Assembly: GCA_020349905.1 (NCBI GenBank)
Contig: CP070702.1
Span: 1,113,070 to 1,157,602, forward strand
Direction of reading: 5' to 3'
Length of the DNA stretch: 44,533 bases
Origin: Candidatus Eiseniibacteriota bacterium
GTDB lineage: Bacteria > Eisenbacteria > RBG-16-71-46 > JAFGJU01
Shown one piece after another: positions 1 to 9,205 of the stretch. Numbering within the stretch: position 1 is the stretch's first letter; the number at the start of each line of letters is the position of its first letter. The position numbers and the translations under genes are program-made. A model generated the notes under the pieces. The model had not been told where the DNA came from and made no database searches. It was given only the letters and a program-made list of their open reading frames with translations.

Positions 1-569
1 TCGACGGCGACATCGTGCTCGCCTTCCTTGCGGACGGAGGCGTCTGAGTAGAGAGAGACCCGGAAGTCCAGGTCCGGGCTGCGGCTCTGGAAAAGAAAAG
101 GCGTTTCCTCTGCGCCCGGAAGCCCCCTCTTGACGGTCCCCTCTCTCAAGTACCGCATCTCTCTGCTGAACTCTCTCAGCAAGCGCTCCATGGGCGGTGA
201 ACCGGCGGGGGCGCGGCCTCTCTCTTGGAGCGAGAGGAGCATGGCGGCGACGTCGTACTTGGAAACGGGCCGGGTAGACACAAAGAACGAACCCAGCGCG
301 CCCGCTATCCACAGCTTCCTGAGCTCTTCGTACGCCCAGTGGTCCGTGGGCAGGAGCTCCACCGGTCTCTCGCCATACAGCGAGCCCAGAGGGGTGGCCG
401 ACAGGGGAGGGGAGAACGAGGGCACCACCGTGGCGACGAAGGCCAGCAACAGCACCCAAGTCAGAGCGGGCAGGGTGAACCGAGACGGACGCGACGGGTA
501 CGAGAGCAAACGAGCCTGGCTGTCTGCACGGGCAACGGTCCCGGCTTCGGTTCTCATGCAGATCATCAT
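1..569 (-). CDS. Exported protein with SLH-like N-terminal region, 3' end outside window (partial)
   Basis: The reading frame is open from an ATG at 569 to the window edge, giving 189 residues of an unfinished protein. Residues 1-31 are basic or polar, 32-50 are hydrophobic and Val/Leu-rich, and a Pro/Ser stretch follows, which fits an export signal or membrane anchor. Residues 73-118 carry a DHWAYEELRKLW-type helix and a later STRPVSKYDVAAML segment. That pattern resembles the S-layer-homology-like repeat found at the start of many envelope proteins, including some annotated as capsule-assembly Wzi family. The rest is hydrophilic and not recognised. ATG codons at 566 and 557 are alternative starts; a GAAGGG stretch lies upstream. 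The gene begins 29 bp after the tdh-like stop, so the two are probably co-transcribed. Export and the SLH-like region are reasonably supported; the Wzi assignment is only a guess. Confidence 0.6.
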   Translation of the reverse strand, partial: MMICMRTEAGTVARADSQARLLSYPSRPSRFTLPALTWVLLLAFVATVVPSFSPPLSATPLGSLYGERPVELLPTDHWAYEELRKLWIAGALGSFFVSTRPVSKYDVAAMLLSLQERGRAPAGSPPMERLLREFSREMRYLREGTVKRGLPGAEETPFLFQSRSPDLDFRVSLYSDASVRKEGEHDVAV

Positions 570-598
570 AGGCGTCACCCTTCGGCGACTCAGTCCGC

Positions 599-1711
599 CT
601 ACTTGATTCCTCTTCGCTTCTTGGCCTCGGCGAACTCCTTCTCGTCCGGGAAAAGCACGACCTTGGCCGACTTCCGCGGCCTCGTTGTCATCTCGTTGAA
701 GCCCTTCTCGAAATCCGAGAGCAGGAACATGTGACTGATGACAGGGCTTATGTCCAGCCTGCCGGAGGCCAGAAGGTTGCGCACTCGGAACCAGGTGTCG
801 TACATCAGCCTTCCGTTTATTCCGTGCACCTGCGCGCCCTTGAAGACGATGCCGTTGTTGTAGTCGACGAGAGTGGGTGACTCGGCAGCCACACCGAAGG
901 CGGAGAACCTGCCCCCCTTGCGGAGCATCTTGAACCCTTCGTCCAGGGCCTGTGGGGAACCGGCCATGTCCAGCACGATGTCGGCCCCGAAACCGTAGGT
1001 GTTGTCTTTCACGAAGCTGATGCGGTCCACGTCGTCCTTGTTGGCGTAGAGCAGGAAGTCGGCTCCCATGCGCTTGGCTATGTCCATGTTGAAGTCGTAC
1101 TTGCCTATTAGGAATATCTTGGTCACACCCACCGCTCTCGCAACTCCCACGGCCAAAAGCGCGATCGGCCCGTCTCCTATGATGGCCATCGTCTTGCCAG
1201 CCACGTTGTTGTCTTCGCCCAAAACGGTGTAAGTGGCGTTTCCGAGCGGCTCCTGCACGGTAGCGAACTCCGGAGGAATAGCGGGGTCGTTTATCCAACA
1301 CACCGACTCGGGTACGGCGAAGTACTCGGCGAACGCGCCGTTACAGTCCACGCCCAGAATGGAGAGATTGGCGCAAATGTGTTCCTGTCCGGTCAGGCAC
1401 TGGATGCAGCTCTTGCACGGGATGTGGGTCTCCGCGGAGATGTAATCCCCGACCTTGACCGTCTTCACGTTCGCGCCCACCTCCACGACCTCTCCTGCCA
1501 CCTCGTGACCGAGAGTCTGGGGGAGTCTCTTCTCTCCTATTCTTCCCTGGGACCAGGGGTCCCACTTGTAGATGTGGACGTCCGTACCGCAGATGGACGT
1601 GGCTCTAACCTTGACCAGGACCTGGTCGGCCGCTATCTTTGGCCGTTCGACGTCGATGTACTCGGCACCTGCCGCGGGCTTGGTCTTCACGACTGCCTTC
1701 ATCTTGGCCAT
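599..1711 (-). CDS. tdh: Zinc-dependent L-threonine 3-dehydrogenase-like MDR dehydrogenase
   Basis: A medium-chain zinc alcohol dehydrogenase of 370 residues. The closest recognised family is L-threonine 3-dehydrogenase, which oxidises threonine to 2-amino-3-ketobutyrate with NAD in the cytoplasm. Cys41 lies in the ICGTDVHIYKWDPWSQ block characteristic of Tdh; His69-Glu70 supplies further catalytic-zinc ligands, and Cys99, Cys102, Cys105 and Cys113 form the structural zinc lobe. GDGPIAL (179-185) is the dinucleotide-binding turn. The C-terminal half keeps the Tdh-like GINGRLMYDTW and SPVISHMF segments. The protein ends in a basic tail of about 15 residues that typical Tdh lacks. An AGGAGG ribosome site lies just before the ATG, and a strong promoter sits at 1817-1845. 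No kbl partner is visible, so another secondary alcohol could be the substrate. Confidence 0.85.
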   Translation of the reverse strand: MAKMKAVVKTKPAAGAEYIDVERPKIAADQVLVKVRATSICGTDVHIYKWDPWSQGRIGEKRLPQTLGHEVAGEVVEVGANVKTVKVGDYISAETHIPCKSCIQCLTGQEHICANLSILGVDCNGAFAEYFAVPESVCWINDPAIPPEFATVQEPLGNATYTVLGEDNNVAGKTMAIIGDGPIALLAVGVARAVGVTKIFLIGKYDFNMDIAKRMGADFLLYANKDDVDRISFVKDNTYGFGADIVLDMAGSPQALDEGFKMLRKGGRFSAFGVAAESPTLVDYNNGIVFKGAQVHGINGRLMYDTWFRVRNLLASGRLDISPVISHMFLLSDFEKGFNEMTTRPRKSAKVVLFPDEKEFAEAKKRRGIK

Positions 1712-1816
1712 GTCTTCCTCCTTGCTTGTCCCTGTGCGAAATCCGCAGGCACGCCTCTCTGCGCGCTCTCGCTCCGGCGCCCCGGAGACGTTGCCTTCAC
1801 GCCTCCGCAGCCCTAC

Positions 1817-1845
1817 AGCGTAGCACCCGCGCCCTTCGGCGTCAA
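1817..1845 (-). promoter_or_regulatory. Sigma70-type promoter for tdh
   Basis: On the minus strand TTGACG (1845-1840) is followed by a 17-bp spacer ending in TGC and then TACGCT (1822-1817). The TG upstream of the -10 makes it an extended -10 promoter. It shares this layout with the valS and groL promoters in this window. Confidence 0.65.
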
Positions 1846-1916
1846 ACAGTAAGAGGCGAGTCGGTCCCCGCGGCCTTGCGCGCCTTCAAGAGGGCTCATG
1901 GGGCTCCTGTTTTTGA

Positions 1917-1945
1917 TTGACGGCCTCACGGGACTGTGCTAGTTT
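1917..1945 (+). promoter_or_regulatory. Sigma70-type promoter for valS
   Basis: TTGACG (1917-1922), a 17-bp spacer ending in TGC, and TAGTTT (1940-1945) form an extended -10 promoter. A second A/T-rich hexamer, TATAAA at 1952-1957, has no -35 partner and was not chosen. Confidence 0.6.
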
Positions 1946-2030
1946 CCTGAGTATAAAGACAGCGTGTGCGAGCGGCGAACTTGAGGTTAGCCGCTCTTAA
2001 GCTTAATGGGCACAGGTTTCAGGTGAACAG

Positions 2031-4706
2031 ATGAGAGAGGAGAATTCCGAAGAAGGCAGGCCCGCCGCGGGGCCTTACGACCCCTCGCAGGTGGAGGAAA
2101 AGTGGTACTCCTACTGGCTCGAGAAAGGGTGTTTCTCGGCCTCTCCGAGAGAGGACGCCAGGCCTTACTGCATAGTCATCCCCCCACCCAACGTCACCGG
2201 CATCCTGACGATGGGACACGTTCTTAATAATACACTTCAAGATATCATCATAAGATGGCGTAGAATGGAGGGTTACGAAACTCTCTGGCTTCCTGGGACG
2301 GACCACGCGGGCATAGCTACGCAGAACGTCGTGGAGCGGGCCCTTCTCAAGAAGAAGGTCAGAAAGGAAGAGCTGGGGCGGGAGAAGTTCTTGAAGGAGG
2401 TCTGGAAGTGGAGGGAGGAGTATGGGGGGACCATCATCAAGCAACTTCAGGTGCTGGGTTGCTCCTGCGACTGGTCCAGAGAGCGCTTCACGATGGACGA
2501 GGGCCTCTCCAAGGCGGTCGAGGAGGTCTTCATACGGCTCTACAACAAGGGGCTCATCTACAGGGGCAACTACATCATAAACTGGTGCCCCAGGTGCAGG
2601 ACCGCTCTCTCCGACGAAGAGGCCGAACACGTCGACACGCAGGGAAGTCTTTATTACATCAAGTATCCGATACAGGGCACTCAGAAGCACGTCACGGTGG
2701 CCACCACTAGACCCGAAACCATGCTGGGCGACGTGGCCGTTGCCGTGAGCCCCAAGGACCCTCGCTTCAAGCACGCCATAGGAAGGATGGCCGTCTTGCC
2801 TTTCTTGAGGCGCGAGATGCCCATCATCGCCGACGATTACGTCGACCCCAAGTTCGGGACAGGAGCCGTCAAGGTAACGCCCGCGCACGACCCGAACGAT
2901 TTCGAGGTGGGCAAGCGCCACAAGCTGGAACCGGTGGTGGTGATGAACGAAGACGGGACGATGAACGAGAACGCCGGCGACTTCGCGGGGATGGACCGCT
3001 TCGACTGCAGGAAGAAGCTCCTGGAGGCCCTGGAAGACAGGGGGCTTCTGGCTAAGACCGAGCCCTACGAATACGCGATAGGGCACTGCTATCGTTGCCA
3101 CACAATCGTGGAACCTTTCCTCTCCGAACAGTGGTTCGTAAAGATGAAGCCGCTGGCCGCGCCCGCCATAGAGGCGGCCAGGAAGGGAGAGGTCAAGTTC
3201 TTCCCGAAGCGCTGGAACAAGGTGTACCTGCACTGGCTGGAGGGCATCAGGGATTGGTGCATCTCCCGTCAGCTGTGGTGGGGGCACCGTATTCCCATCT
3301 GGTACTGTAACGAGTGCGGAGAGATCCACGCCTCCGCCAGCAGGCCGGAGCGCTGCAAGAAGTGCCCGAGCAGAAGCCTCCGGCAGGACAGCGACGTGCT
3401 GGACACGTGGTTCTCGTCCTGGCTCTGGCCGTTTTCCACTCTGGGGTGGCCCGAGGAGACAGAGGACCTGAAGTACTTCTATCCCACTTCGCTTCTGGTT
3501 TCGGCTCACGACATCATCTTCTTCTGGATAGCCCGCATGGTCATGGCAGGATTCGAGTTCACGGGCAGGGCGCCGTTCGCCCACGTTCACATCCACGGCA
3601 TCGTGCGAGACGAGATAGGGCGGCGCATGAGCAAATCGCTCGGTAACTCGCCCGACCCGCTCGATATCATGGAGGAGTACGGGACGGACGCCCTTAGGTT
3701 CACGATGACCCTCCTCACACCCACGGGTCAGGACATTCTCTTCTCCAGCAAGAAGCTGGACACGGGCAAGCACTTCGCTAACAAGCTGTGGAACGCCTCG
3801 AGGCTGGCGATCGCCAACCTGGAGGGCTTCGACCCTTCGAGGGTCTCTCAGAAATCCCTAACGCTTTCTCTCGAGGACAGGTGGATACTGAGCCGGCTCT
3901 CCAGACTCACGAAAGAGACGGGCAGAAACCTCACCACTTACAGGTTCAATCTGGCGGCGCGGTGTCTCTACGAGTTCGCGTGGGGCGAGCTGTGCGATTG
4001 GTATCTGGAGCTTGCGAAGATCCGTTTCTACGGCGACAAGGAGTCACCTGGATACCAGTCGGCCCAGTTCGTAACGCACAGGGTCCTGGACTCGCTGCTG
4101 CGACTTCTTCATCCGTTCATGCCGTTCATAACCGAAGAGATATGGCAGAGGCTGCCCGGTTCAGGGGAGAGCATAGTCAGGGCCAGATGGCCGAGGAGTT
4201 CGAAGGCGCTCGTGGACGAGGAAGCGGAGGAACAGATGCTCGTGCTGCAGCGTGCCGTCAGCGCGATAAGAAACATACGCTCCGAGATGAACGTGGCGCC
4301 CAGCAGGAAGGCGTCGGTTCTCATAAAGGCCGACAGCAGGACTCTAGGGATTCTGAAGGAGAACGAAGGCAGCCTCAAATTCCTCTGCAGAGTTGACCGC
4401 GCTGAAATTTCACCCTCGGTGGAAAAGCCCCGCCTGGCAGCCAGTTCAGTCTCGGAGGGGATGGAAATCTACATGCCGCTCGAAGGTCTCATCGACGTCG
4501 AGGTCGAACAGCGCAGGCTCAACAAGGAGCTGGAGAAGGCGCGCGACGATCTTCAAGCTACTCTCAAGAAGTTGACCAACAGGGATTTCGTGATGAAGGC
4601 GAAGCCCGAAGTGGTGGAGAGAGAAAGGCAGAAGCTCAAGACGCTCGAAACCGTCACCAACAAGCTCGAGAGACATCTGGGGGCGCTCGGAGCCTCGGAA
4701 GGCTAG
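2031..4706 (+). CDS. valS: Valyl-tRNA synthetase
   Basis: Charges tRNA-Val with valine in the cytoplasm and edits mischarged threonine. The 891-residue length is normal. The class I signature PPPNVTGILTMGH (51-63) holds the HIGH-type motif (here TMGH), and RMSKS (532-536) is the KMSKS loop. TTRPETMLGD marks the CP1 editing domain, and Cys pairs in CYRCH and YCNECG...CKKC suggest zinc knuckles. The last 70 residues form the Lys/Glu-rich coiled-coil tail typical of ValRS, which separates it from IleRS and LeuRS. AGGTGA lies 5 bases before the ATG. It is the first gene after the promoter at 1917-1945; the next gene follows after 62 bp. A 584-residue open frame on the opposite strand is a codon-bias shadow. 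Confidence 0.98.
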   Translation: MREENSEEGRPAAGPYDPSQVEEKWYSYWLEKGCFSASPREDARPYCIVIPPPNVTGILTMGHVLNNTLQDIIIRWRRMEGYETLWLPGTDHAGIATQNVVERALLKKKVRKEELGREKFLKEVWKWREEYGGTIIKQLQVLGCSCDWSRERFTMDEGLSKAVEEVFIRLYNKGLIYRGNYIINWCPRCRTALSDEEAEHVDTQGSLYYIKYPIQGTQKHVTVATTRPETMLGDVAVAVSPKDPRFKHAIGRMAVLPFLRREMPIIADDYVDPKFGTGAVKVTPAHDPNDFEVGKRHKLEPVVVMNEDGTMNENAGDFAGMDRFDCRKKLLEALEDRGLLAKTEPYEYAIGHCYRCHTIVEPFLSEQWFVKMKPLAAPAIEAARKGEVKFFPKRWNKVYLHWLEGIRDWCISRQLWWGHRIPIWYCNECGEIHASASRPERCKKCPSRSLRQDSDVLDTWFSSWLWPFSTLGWPEETEDLKYFYPTSLLVSAHDIIFFWIARMVMAGFEFTGRAPFAHVHIHGIVRDEIGRRMSKSLGNSPDPLDIMEEYGTDALRFTMTLLTPTGQDILFSSKKLDTGKHFANKLWNASRLAIANLEGFDPSRVSQKSLTLSLEDRWILSRLSRLTKETGRNLTTYRFNLAARCLYEFAWGELCDWYLELAKIRFYGDKESPGYQSAQFVTHRVLDSLLRLLHPFMPFITEEIWQRLPGSGESIVRARWPRSSKALVDEEAEEQMLVLQRAVSAIRNIRSEMNVAPSRKASVLIKADSRTLGILKENEGSLKFLCRVDRAEISPSVEKPRLAASSVSEGMEIYMPLEGLIDVEVEQRRLNKELEKARDDLQATLKKLTNRDFVMKAKPEVVERERQKLKTLETVTNKLERHLGALGASEG

Positions 4707-4768
4707 CGGGCCCATCTCTGTCTGTTCCTCAGTTTCAAGTTCAACCGGTTCTTCATGGGGGTGAAGCC

Positions 4769-6133
4769 ATGAGAGGAATCAAGAGTGCGGCTACCCTGCC
4801 GCTGCTGTGCTGTCTCTTCTTCCCGGTTCCGCTTCACGCTGGACAGGTGGCGGTGACCGTCTACAACGAGAACATCGCCCTCGTCAAGGAGCTGAGGGAG
4901 ATGTCATTCTCCAAGGGCGAGAGCGAAGTCGAGTTCACGGGAGTCCCTTCCAGGATCGACCCCACGTCCGTCCATTTCGTGTCGAAGACGGCCCCTGACG
5001 CGGTGGCCATTCTTGAGCAGAACTACGAGTACGACCTGGTGAGCGCGACCAAGCTTCTGGAGAAATACGTGGACAGCAGGATAACCGTGTTCAGTGAGGA
5101 CGAGAAGATGTTCGAAGGCCTGCTCTTGAGCTACGATGCCCAGAATCTCGTCCTGGCTCCGGAAGGAAAGGGGGGCCCGGTCACTGTCGTGTCCAGGGAA
5201 GAGGTCAGACACGTGGTCTTTCCCACCTTGCCGCGCGGTCTCATCACGAGACCCACTCTCGTCTGGAAGCTACTCTGCGAGAAGGCGGGGGAGCACCAGG
5301 CGGAAGTGAGCTACCTCACGGACGGGATGAACTGGCACGCCGAGTACGTGGCCGTCTCTGGAGCGGGGGACGATGTTCTCGGCATCGCGGGCTGGGTCTC
5401 CGTGGACAACCGCTCCGGAGCCACGTACGAGGATGCCAAGCTCAAGCTGGTTGCGGGTGCCGTTCACAGGGTACAGGAGAAGCGCAGGCCTCCGCTCCTC
5501 GTTGAGGCGGAAATGCCTCTGGCCGCTGCGGCCGCCATGGAGGAGAGGGCCTTCTTTGAGTATCATCTCTACTCCCTGGAAAGGCCTACCACGCTCAAGA
5601 ACAACGAGGTCAAGCAGGTCTCCCTGTTCCCGGAAGCGCAGGTGAAGACCAAGAAGGTCTTCACTTACGACGGGGCGCGGTATCCCAAGGACGTGAGGAT
5701 AACTCTTGAGTTCAAAAACACGGAGGCCGAGGGACTGGGTGTCCCTCTTCCCAAGGGTGTCGTGCGCGTCTACAAGGAGGACATAGACAAGAGTCTGGAG
5801 TTCATCGGCGAGGACGCAATAGAGCACACTCCGAAGGGAGAGAAGGTCAGAATCTACGTCGGTAACGCGTTCGACATCGTTGGGGAACGTTCCCGGGAGT
5901 CATTTCGCCAGATAACGAAGACGCTGAGGGAGGAGACCTTTCAGATAAAGCTCCGCACTCACAAGGAGGAACCGATAGAGGTGACCGTGGTCGAGCGCAT
6001 CTGGGGTCAGTGGCAGATAGTGGAAAGCTCTCACGAATACGTGAAGAAGGACGCCAACACCGTGGAGTTCACCGTGACGGTGCCGGTGGAGCAGGAAGTA
6101 GTGGTCCGATACACGACGAGAGTCGGGTACTGA
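4769..6133 (+). CDS. Exported DUF4139-domain protein
   Basis: A 454-residue exported protein of unknown function. Residues 1-24 form a signal peptide with a Leu/Cys/Phe core ending in LHAG. The mature start, VAVTVYNENIALVKE, matches the usual beginning of DUF4139 proteins, and SYLTDGMNWHAEYV...GWVSVDNRSGATYEDAKLKLVAG (about residues 178-228) is the diagnostic part of that domain. The second half is rich in beta-strand-like segments and ends in VVVRYTTRVGY, as family members do. Relatives are poorly studied, and some are annotated as mucoidy inhibitor A-like. The start is chosen from GGGGGTGA just before the ATG. It may share a transcript with valS, but no functional link is evident. Confidence 0.8.
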   Translation: MRGIKSAATLPLLCCLFFPVPLHAGQVAVTVYNENIALVKELREMSFSKGESEVEFTGVPSRIDPTSVHFVSKTAPDAVAILEQNYEYDLVSATKLLEKYVDSRITVFSEDEKMFEGLLLSYDAQNLVLAPEGKGGPVTVVSREEVRHVVFPTLPRGLITRPTLVWKLLCEKAGEHQAEVSYLTDGMNWHAEYVAVSGAGDDVLGIAGWVSVDNRSGATYEDAKLKLVAGAVHRVQEKRRPPLLVEAEMPLAAAAAMEERAFFEYHLYSLERPTTLKNNEVKQVSLFPEAQVKTKKVFTYDGARYPKDVRITLEFKNTEAEGLGVPLPKGVVRVYKEDIDKSLEFIGEDAIEHTPKGEKVRIYVGNAFDIVGERSRESFRQITKTLREETFQIKLRTHKEEPIEVTVVERIWGQWQIVESSHEYVKKDANTVEFTVTVPVEQEVVVRYTTRVGY

Positions 6134-6143
6134 GCAGAGTAGT

Positions 6144-6210
6144 GAGGTGCCAGGCAGCGCAGAAGGAAAAGGGCACTGGACACCGTGAACCGCTTTCGGC
6201 CGGGCACCTC
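6144..6210. repeat. 8-bp inverted repeat between the DUF4139 gene and uvrB
   Basis: GAGGTGCC (6144-6151) and GGCACCTC (6203-6210) are perfect inverted copies separated by 51 nt. There is no T-run, so it is not a clear intrinsic terminator. It could close a long leader loop ahead of uvrB. No LexA-type box was recognised nearby. Confidence 0.35.
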
Positions 6211-6255
6211 CGGCGCGAGGTTCGGCGCGGGAGCTGATACGCGCCGCGACGAGAT

Positions 6256-8271
6256 ATGGCAAGACGCAAGCTCCGAGAGAGCAGCAAGGATTCGCCCTTC
6301 AAGCTCGTAGCCCCCTACGAGCCGCGCGGAGACCAGCCGGACGCCATAGAGGAGCTTACGGAGGGCGTTCTCTCAGGGAGGAAGTATCAGACCCTGCTCG
6401 GGGTGACGGGTTCAGGGAAGACTTTCACCATCGCCAACGTCATAGCCAACGTGGACCGTCCCACGATCGTTATCTCCCACAACAAGACCCTGGCGGCCCA
6501 GCTCTACGGAGAGTTTCGTTCCTTCTTTCCGGAAAACGCCGTCGGCTACTTCGTGAGCTACTACGATTACTACCAGCCTGAGGCATACGTCCCCGCCACC
6601 AACACCTACATCGAGAAAGACGCCTCGATCAACGAGGACATTGACAGGCTGCGGCTGAACGCAACGAGCGCCCTCCTGGAGAGGGACGATTGCGTTGTCG
6701 TGAGCAGCGTCTCCTGTATATACGGTCTGGGAAGCCCCGAAGAGTTCAGGCGCCTGGTTCTTCTTCTCAGCGTGGGCGAGGAAGTTGAGAGGCAGCAAGT
6801 TCTTCGGAGGCTCGTGGAGATGCACTACAGCCGTAACGACGTTGACTTCAGGCGTGGAACGTTCCGGGTGAGAGGGGAAGTGGTGGACGTGTGGCCCGCG
6901 TACGAGGAGACGGGCATCCGGCTTGAGTTCTTCGGAGATTCTATCACCAGGATATCCGAGATAGACACGCTCACGGGAAAAGCGCTGCGCAGACAGGAGC
7001 GGGCCGCCGTCTATCCTGCCTCCCATTTCGCCATCGCGTACTCGCACGTGGAACGGGCCCTGGACTCCATAAGGGAGGAGCTCAAGGAGCGTCTTGCGGA
7101 GTTCGAGAAGCAGGGGAAACTCCTGGAGGCCCAGAGGCTTCGGACCAGGACCGAGTACGATATTGAGATGCTGAAGGAGGTCGGTTACTGTCCGGGCATC
7201 GAGAACTACTCGCGACACCTGAGCGGGAGGGCTCCGGGCCAGAGGCCGTACACGCTGCTCGACTACTTCAGGGATGACTTCCTTGTGGTCATCGATGAAT
7301 CGCACGTAACTATTCCGCAGATCCGCGGGATGTTCGAGGGCGACCGTTCCAGAAAGGAGACCCTGGTGGAGCATGGCTTCAGGCTTCCTTCTGCCCTGGA
7401 CAACAGGCCTCTCAATTTCGAGGAGTTCGAGGAGATAGTTCCTCAGATGCTTTTCGTCTCTGCCACGCCGGCAGAGTACGAGCTGGAGAAGTGCGGCGGG
7501 GTCATCGTGGAGCAGGTCATAAGACCCACCGGCCTGGTCGACCCGGCCATCAGCGTGAGGCCTGCCGCCGACCAGGTGGACGACCTCCTGGAGGAGATTC
7601 GAAAGCGGGTGGAGCGCAAGGAGAGGGTGCTCGTGACCACCCTCACCAAGAGGATGGCCGAGGACCTCACGGAGTACATGGAAGAAATGGGTGTTCGGGT
7701 GCGCTACATTCACTCCGACATCGACGCCATCGGACGGGTGGAGATCTTGAGGGGGCTCAGGCTGGCGGAGTTCGACGTTCTGGTGGGTATAAATCTGCTG
7801 CGAGAAGGACTGGACCTCCCGGAGGTGTCGCTCGTGGCCGTGCTGGACGCGGACAAGGAAGGGTTCCTCCGTTCGGAACGTTCCCTGATCCAGACCGCCG
7901 GGCGAGCTGCCAGGAACGTGTTCGGCGACGTCATACTCTACGCGGACAACATGACCGGCTCCATGCGCGCCGCCATAGAGGAGACTGCGAGGCGGCGTAG
8001 CAAGCAGGTTCAGTATAACAAAAGACACAACATCACTCCGAAGACCATCGTGAAGTCTTTGGAGGAGATCATGAAGGCCACTTCCGTGGCTGACGCTGGA
8101 ATCAAGGACGCGGAGCCGCCGGAGTTCGACTCCTCGGTCCTGGAGACCATGGACAGAGAGGCCCTCGCGGAGCTGATCGAGAGGGAGATGCTGGCCGCGG
8201 CCCGGAGACTGGAGTTCGAAAAGGCAGCCAGTCTCAGGGACCGGCTCGAGGATCTGAGGACAGGCAGTTGA
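6256..8271 (+). CDS. uvrB: Excinuclease ABC subunit B
   Basis: The damage-verifying helicase-like subunit of nucleotide excision repair. UvrA loads it on DNA and it then recruits UvrC. At 671 residues it is full length. Walker A is GVTGSGKT (49-56), the damage-probing beta-hairpin with its Tyr-rich [12 protein letters not shown] sequence lies near 102-115, DESH is the Walker B/DEAD box, and [14 protein letters not shown] plus QTAGRAARN are helicase motifs V and VI. The C-terminal UVR motif (about 631-666) binds UvrC. Its partner uvrA is in this window at 30807; uvrC is not. The ribosome site is weak (GACGAGAT). It is followed 16 bp later by nadC, and a coaX-ending gene run begins here. Confidence 0.98.
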   Translation: MARRKLRESSKDSPFKLVAPYEPRGDQPDAIEELTEGVLSGRKYQTLLGVTGSGKTFTIANVIANVDRPTIVISHNKTLAAQLYGEFRSFFPENAVGYFVSYYDYYQPEAYVPATNTYIEKDASINEDIDRLRLNATSALLERDDCVVVSSVSCIYGLGSPEEFRRLVLLLSVGEEVERQQVLRRLVEMHYSRNDVDFRRGTFRVRGEVVDVWPAYEETGIRLEFFGDSITRISEIDTLTGKALRRQERAAVYPASHFAIAYSHVERALDSIREELKERLAEFEKQGKLLEAQRLRTRTEYDIEMLKEVGYCPGIENYSRHLSGRAPGQRPYTLLDYFRDDFLVVIDESHVTIPQIRGMFEGDRSRKETLVEHGFRLPSALDNRPLNFEEFEEIVPQMLFVSATPAEYELEKCGGVIVEQVIRPTGLVDPAISVRPAADQVDDLLEEIRKRVERKERVLVTTLTKRMAEDLTEYMEEMGVRVRYIHSDIDAIGRVEILRGLRLAEFDVLVGINLLREGLDLPEVSLVAVLDADKEGFLRSERSLIQTAGRAARNVFGDVILYADNMTGSMRAAIEETARRRSKQVQYNKRHNITPKTIVKSLEEIMKATSVADAGIKDAEPPEFDSSVLETMDREALAELIEREMLAAARRLEFEKAASLRDRLEDLRTGS

Positions 8272-8287
8272 GGGAAGGCAGGACAGT

Positions 8288-9199
8288 ATGAAGCTCGAGA
8301 CCATCGCCACTCCCATGGTCAGGATGGCCCTGACCGAGGACATCGGAGGGGGAGACATAACCACGCAGACCAGCGTGGCGGAGGACCTCGGCGCATCGGC
8401 CGCCATCTTCGCGCGGGAGGGCGGTGTGCTGGCGGGGCTGGAGGTGGCGAGGATCGTCTTTCACGAGCTCGACCCGACCGCAGAGTTCACCGCACACATG
8501 AAGGACGGCGAGAACGTCGCCGCCGGGAAGCGCGTGTGCACCATCAAGGGCAGCGCACGCGCCATACTCACGGGCGAGAGGGTGGCGCTCAACTTCCTTC
8601 AGCGGCTCTCGGGAGTCGCCACGCTGACCAACAGGTTCGTCAGGCGAGTGAGAGGTACCGGTGCCAGGATAACCGACACACGGAAGACGACCCCCGGGAT
8701 GCGGATCCTCGAGAAGTACGCGGTCAAGGTGGGCGGTGGCACGAGCCACAGATTCGGTCTGTTCGACATGTACCTGGTCAAGGAGAATCACATCAAGGCC
8801 GCGGGCAGCCTACGTGCGGCCGTCCAGCTTATCAAGGAGAAGAAGAGGGACATCCCCATCGAGGTCGAAACCAAGTCGTTCGAACAGGTGAAAGAGGCCT
8901 GCGAGTGCGGGGTTGACAGGATTCTCCTCGACAACATGAGCCTGCCGCACATAAGCAAGTCCGTTGAAATCATAAAGAACCATCGCCAGCAGATGCGTTT
9001 CAGGACCGGTCAGACCGACGAACCGCCGAAGCCGGAAATCGAAGCCTCGGGCGGAGTGACCCTGGACAACGTCAAGGAAATCGCGCTGACCGGCGTCGAA
9101 TACATATCCGTGGGGGCGCTCACCCATTCCTTCAGGTCTATCGACATGAGCCTCCTGATAGAAGAGGTCGGACCTCGGACGAGTTTTCCCGGAGCCTGA
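8288..9199 (+). CDS. nadC: Nicotinate-nucleotide pyrophosphorylase (carboxylating)
   Basis: Quinolinate phosphoribosyltransferase, which turns quinolinate and PRPP into nicotinate mononucleotide in de novo NAD synthesis. The 303-residue length fits. Recognisable family blocks are LTEDIGGGDITT near the N-terminus, ERVALNFLQRLSGVAT, the substrate-binding DTRKTTPGMR, KVGGGTSHRFGLFD and LVKENH, then IEVETKSFEQ and ILLDNM. EASGGVTLDN near the C-terminus is the phosphate-binding end of the barrel. Neither nadA nor nadB is adjacent. The start is supported by GGCAGGAC upstream of the ATG and by the family-like N-terminus. It is followed after 6 bp by birA. Confidence 0.96.
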   Translation: MKLETIATPMVRMALTEDIGGGDITTQTSVAEDLGASAAIFAREGGVLAGLEVARIVFHELDPTAEFTAHMKDGENVAAGKRVCTIKGSARAILTGERVALNFLQRLSGVATLTNRFVRRVRGTGARITDTRKTTPGMRILEKYAVKVGGGTSHRFGLFDMYLVKENHIKAAGSLRAAVQLIKEKKRDIPIEVETKSFEQVKEACECGVDRILLDNMSLPHISKSVEIIKNHRQQMRFRTGQTDEPPKPEIEASGGVTLDNVKEIALTGVEYISVGALTHSFRSIDMSLLIEEVGPRTSFPGA

Positions 9200-9205
9200 T
9201 GCGAC

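Larger units (their letters stand above)
1712..2030. other. Divergent promoter region between tdh and valS
   Basis: This 319-bp non-coding stretch separates two divergent genes. It holds one promoter for each direction (1817-1845 minus, 1917-1945 plus), about 70 bp apart. The tdh leader is about 100 nt and the valS leader about 80 nt. I see no T-box elements, which in Gram-positive bacteria often control valS, and no small open frame with a ribosome site. Confidence 0.6.

Noticed and set aside
1712..2030. T-box riboswitch before valS
   Set aside because: No T-box sequence, specifier loop or terminator/antiterminator pair could be seen.
2019..3773. 584-residue open frame antisense to valS
   Set aside because: The plus strand encodes an unmistakable ValRS with all motifs. 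The antisense frame has no recognisable domain and arises because stop-complement codons are rare in GC-rich genes.
6412..8406. 664-residue open frame antisense to uvrB
   Set aside because: Complete UvrB motifs on the plus strand; antisense product is compositionally biased (His, Arg, Leu) with no ribosome site.
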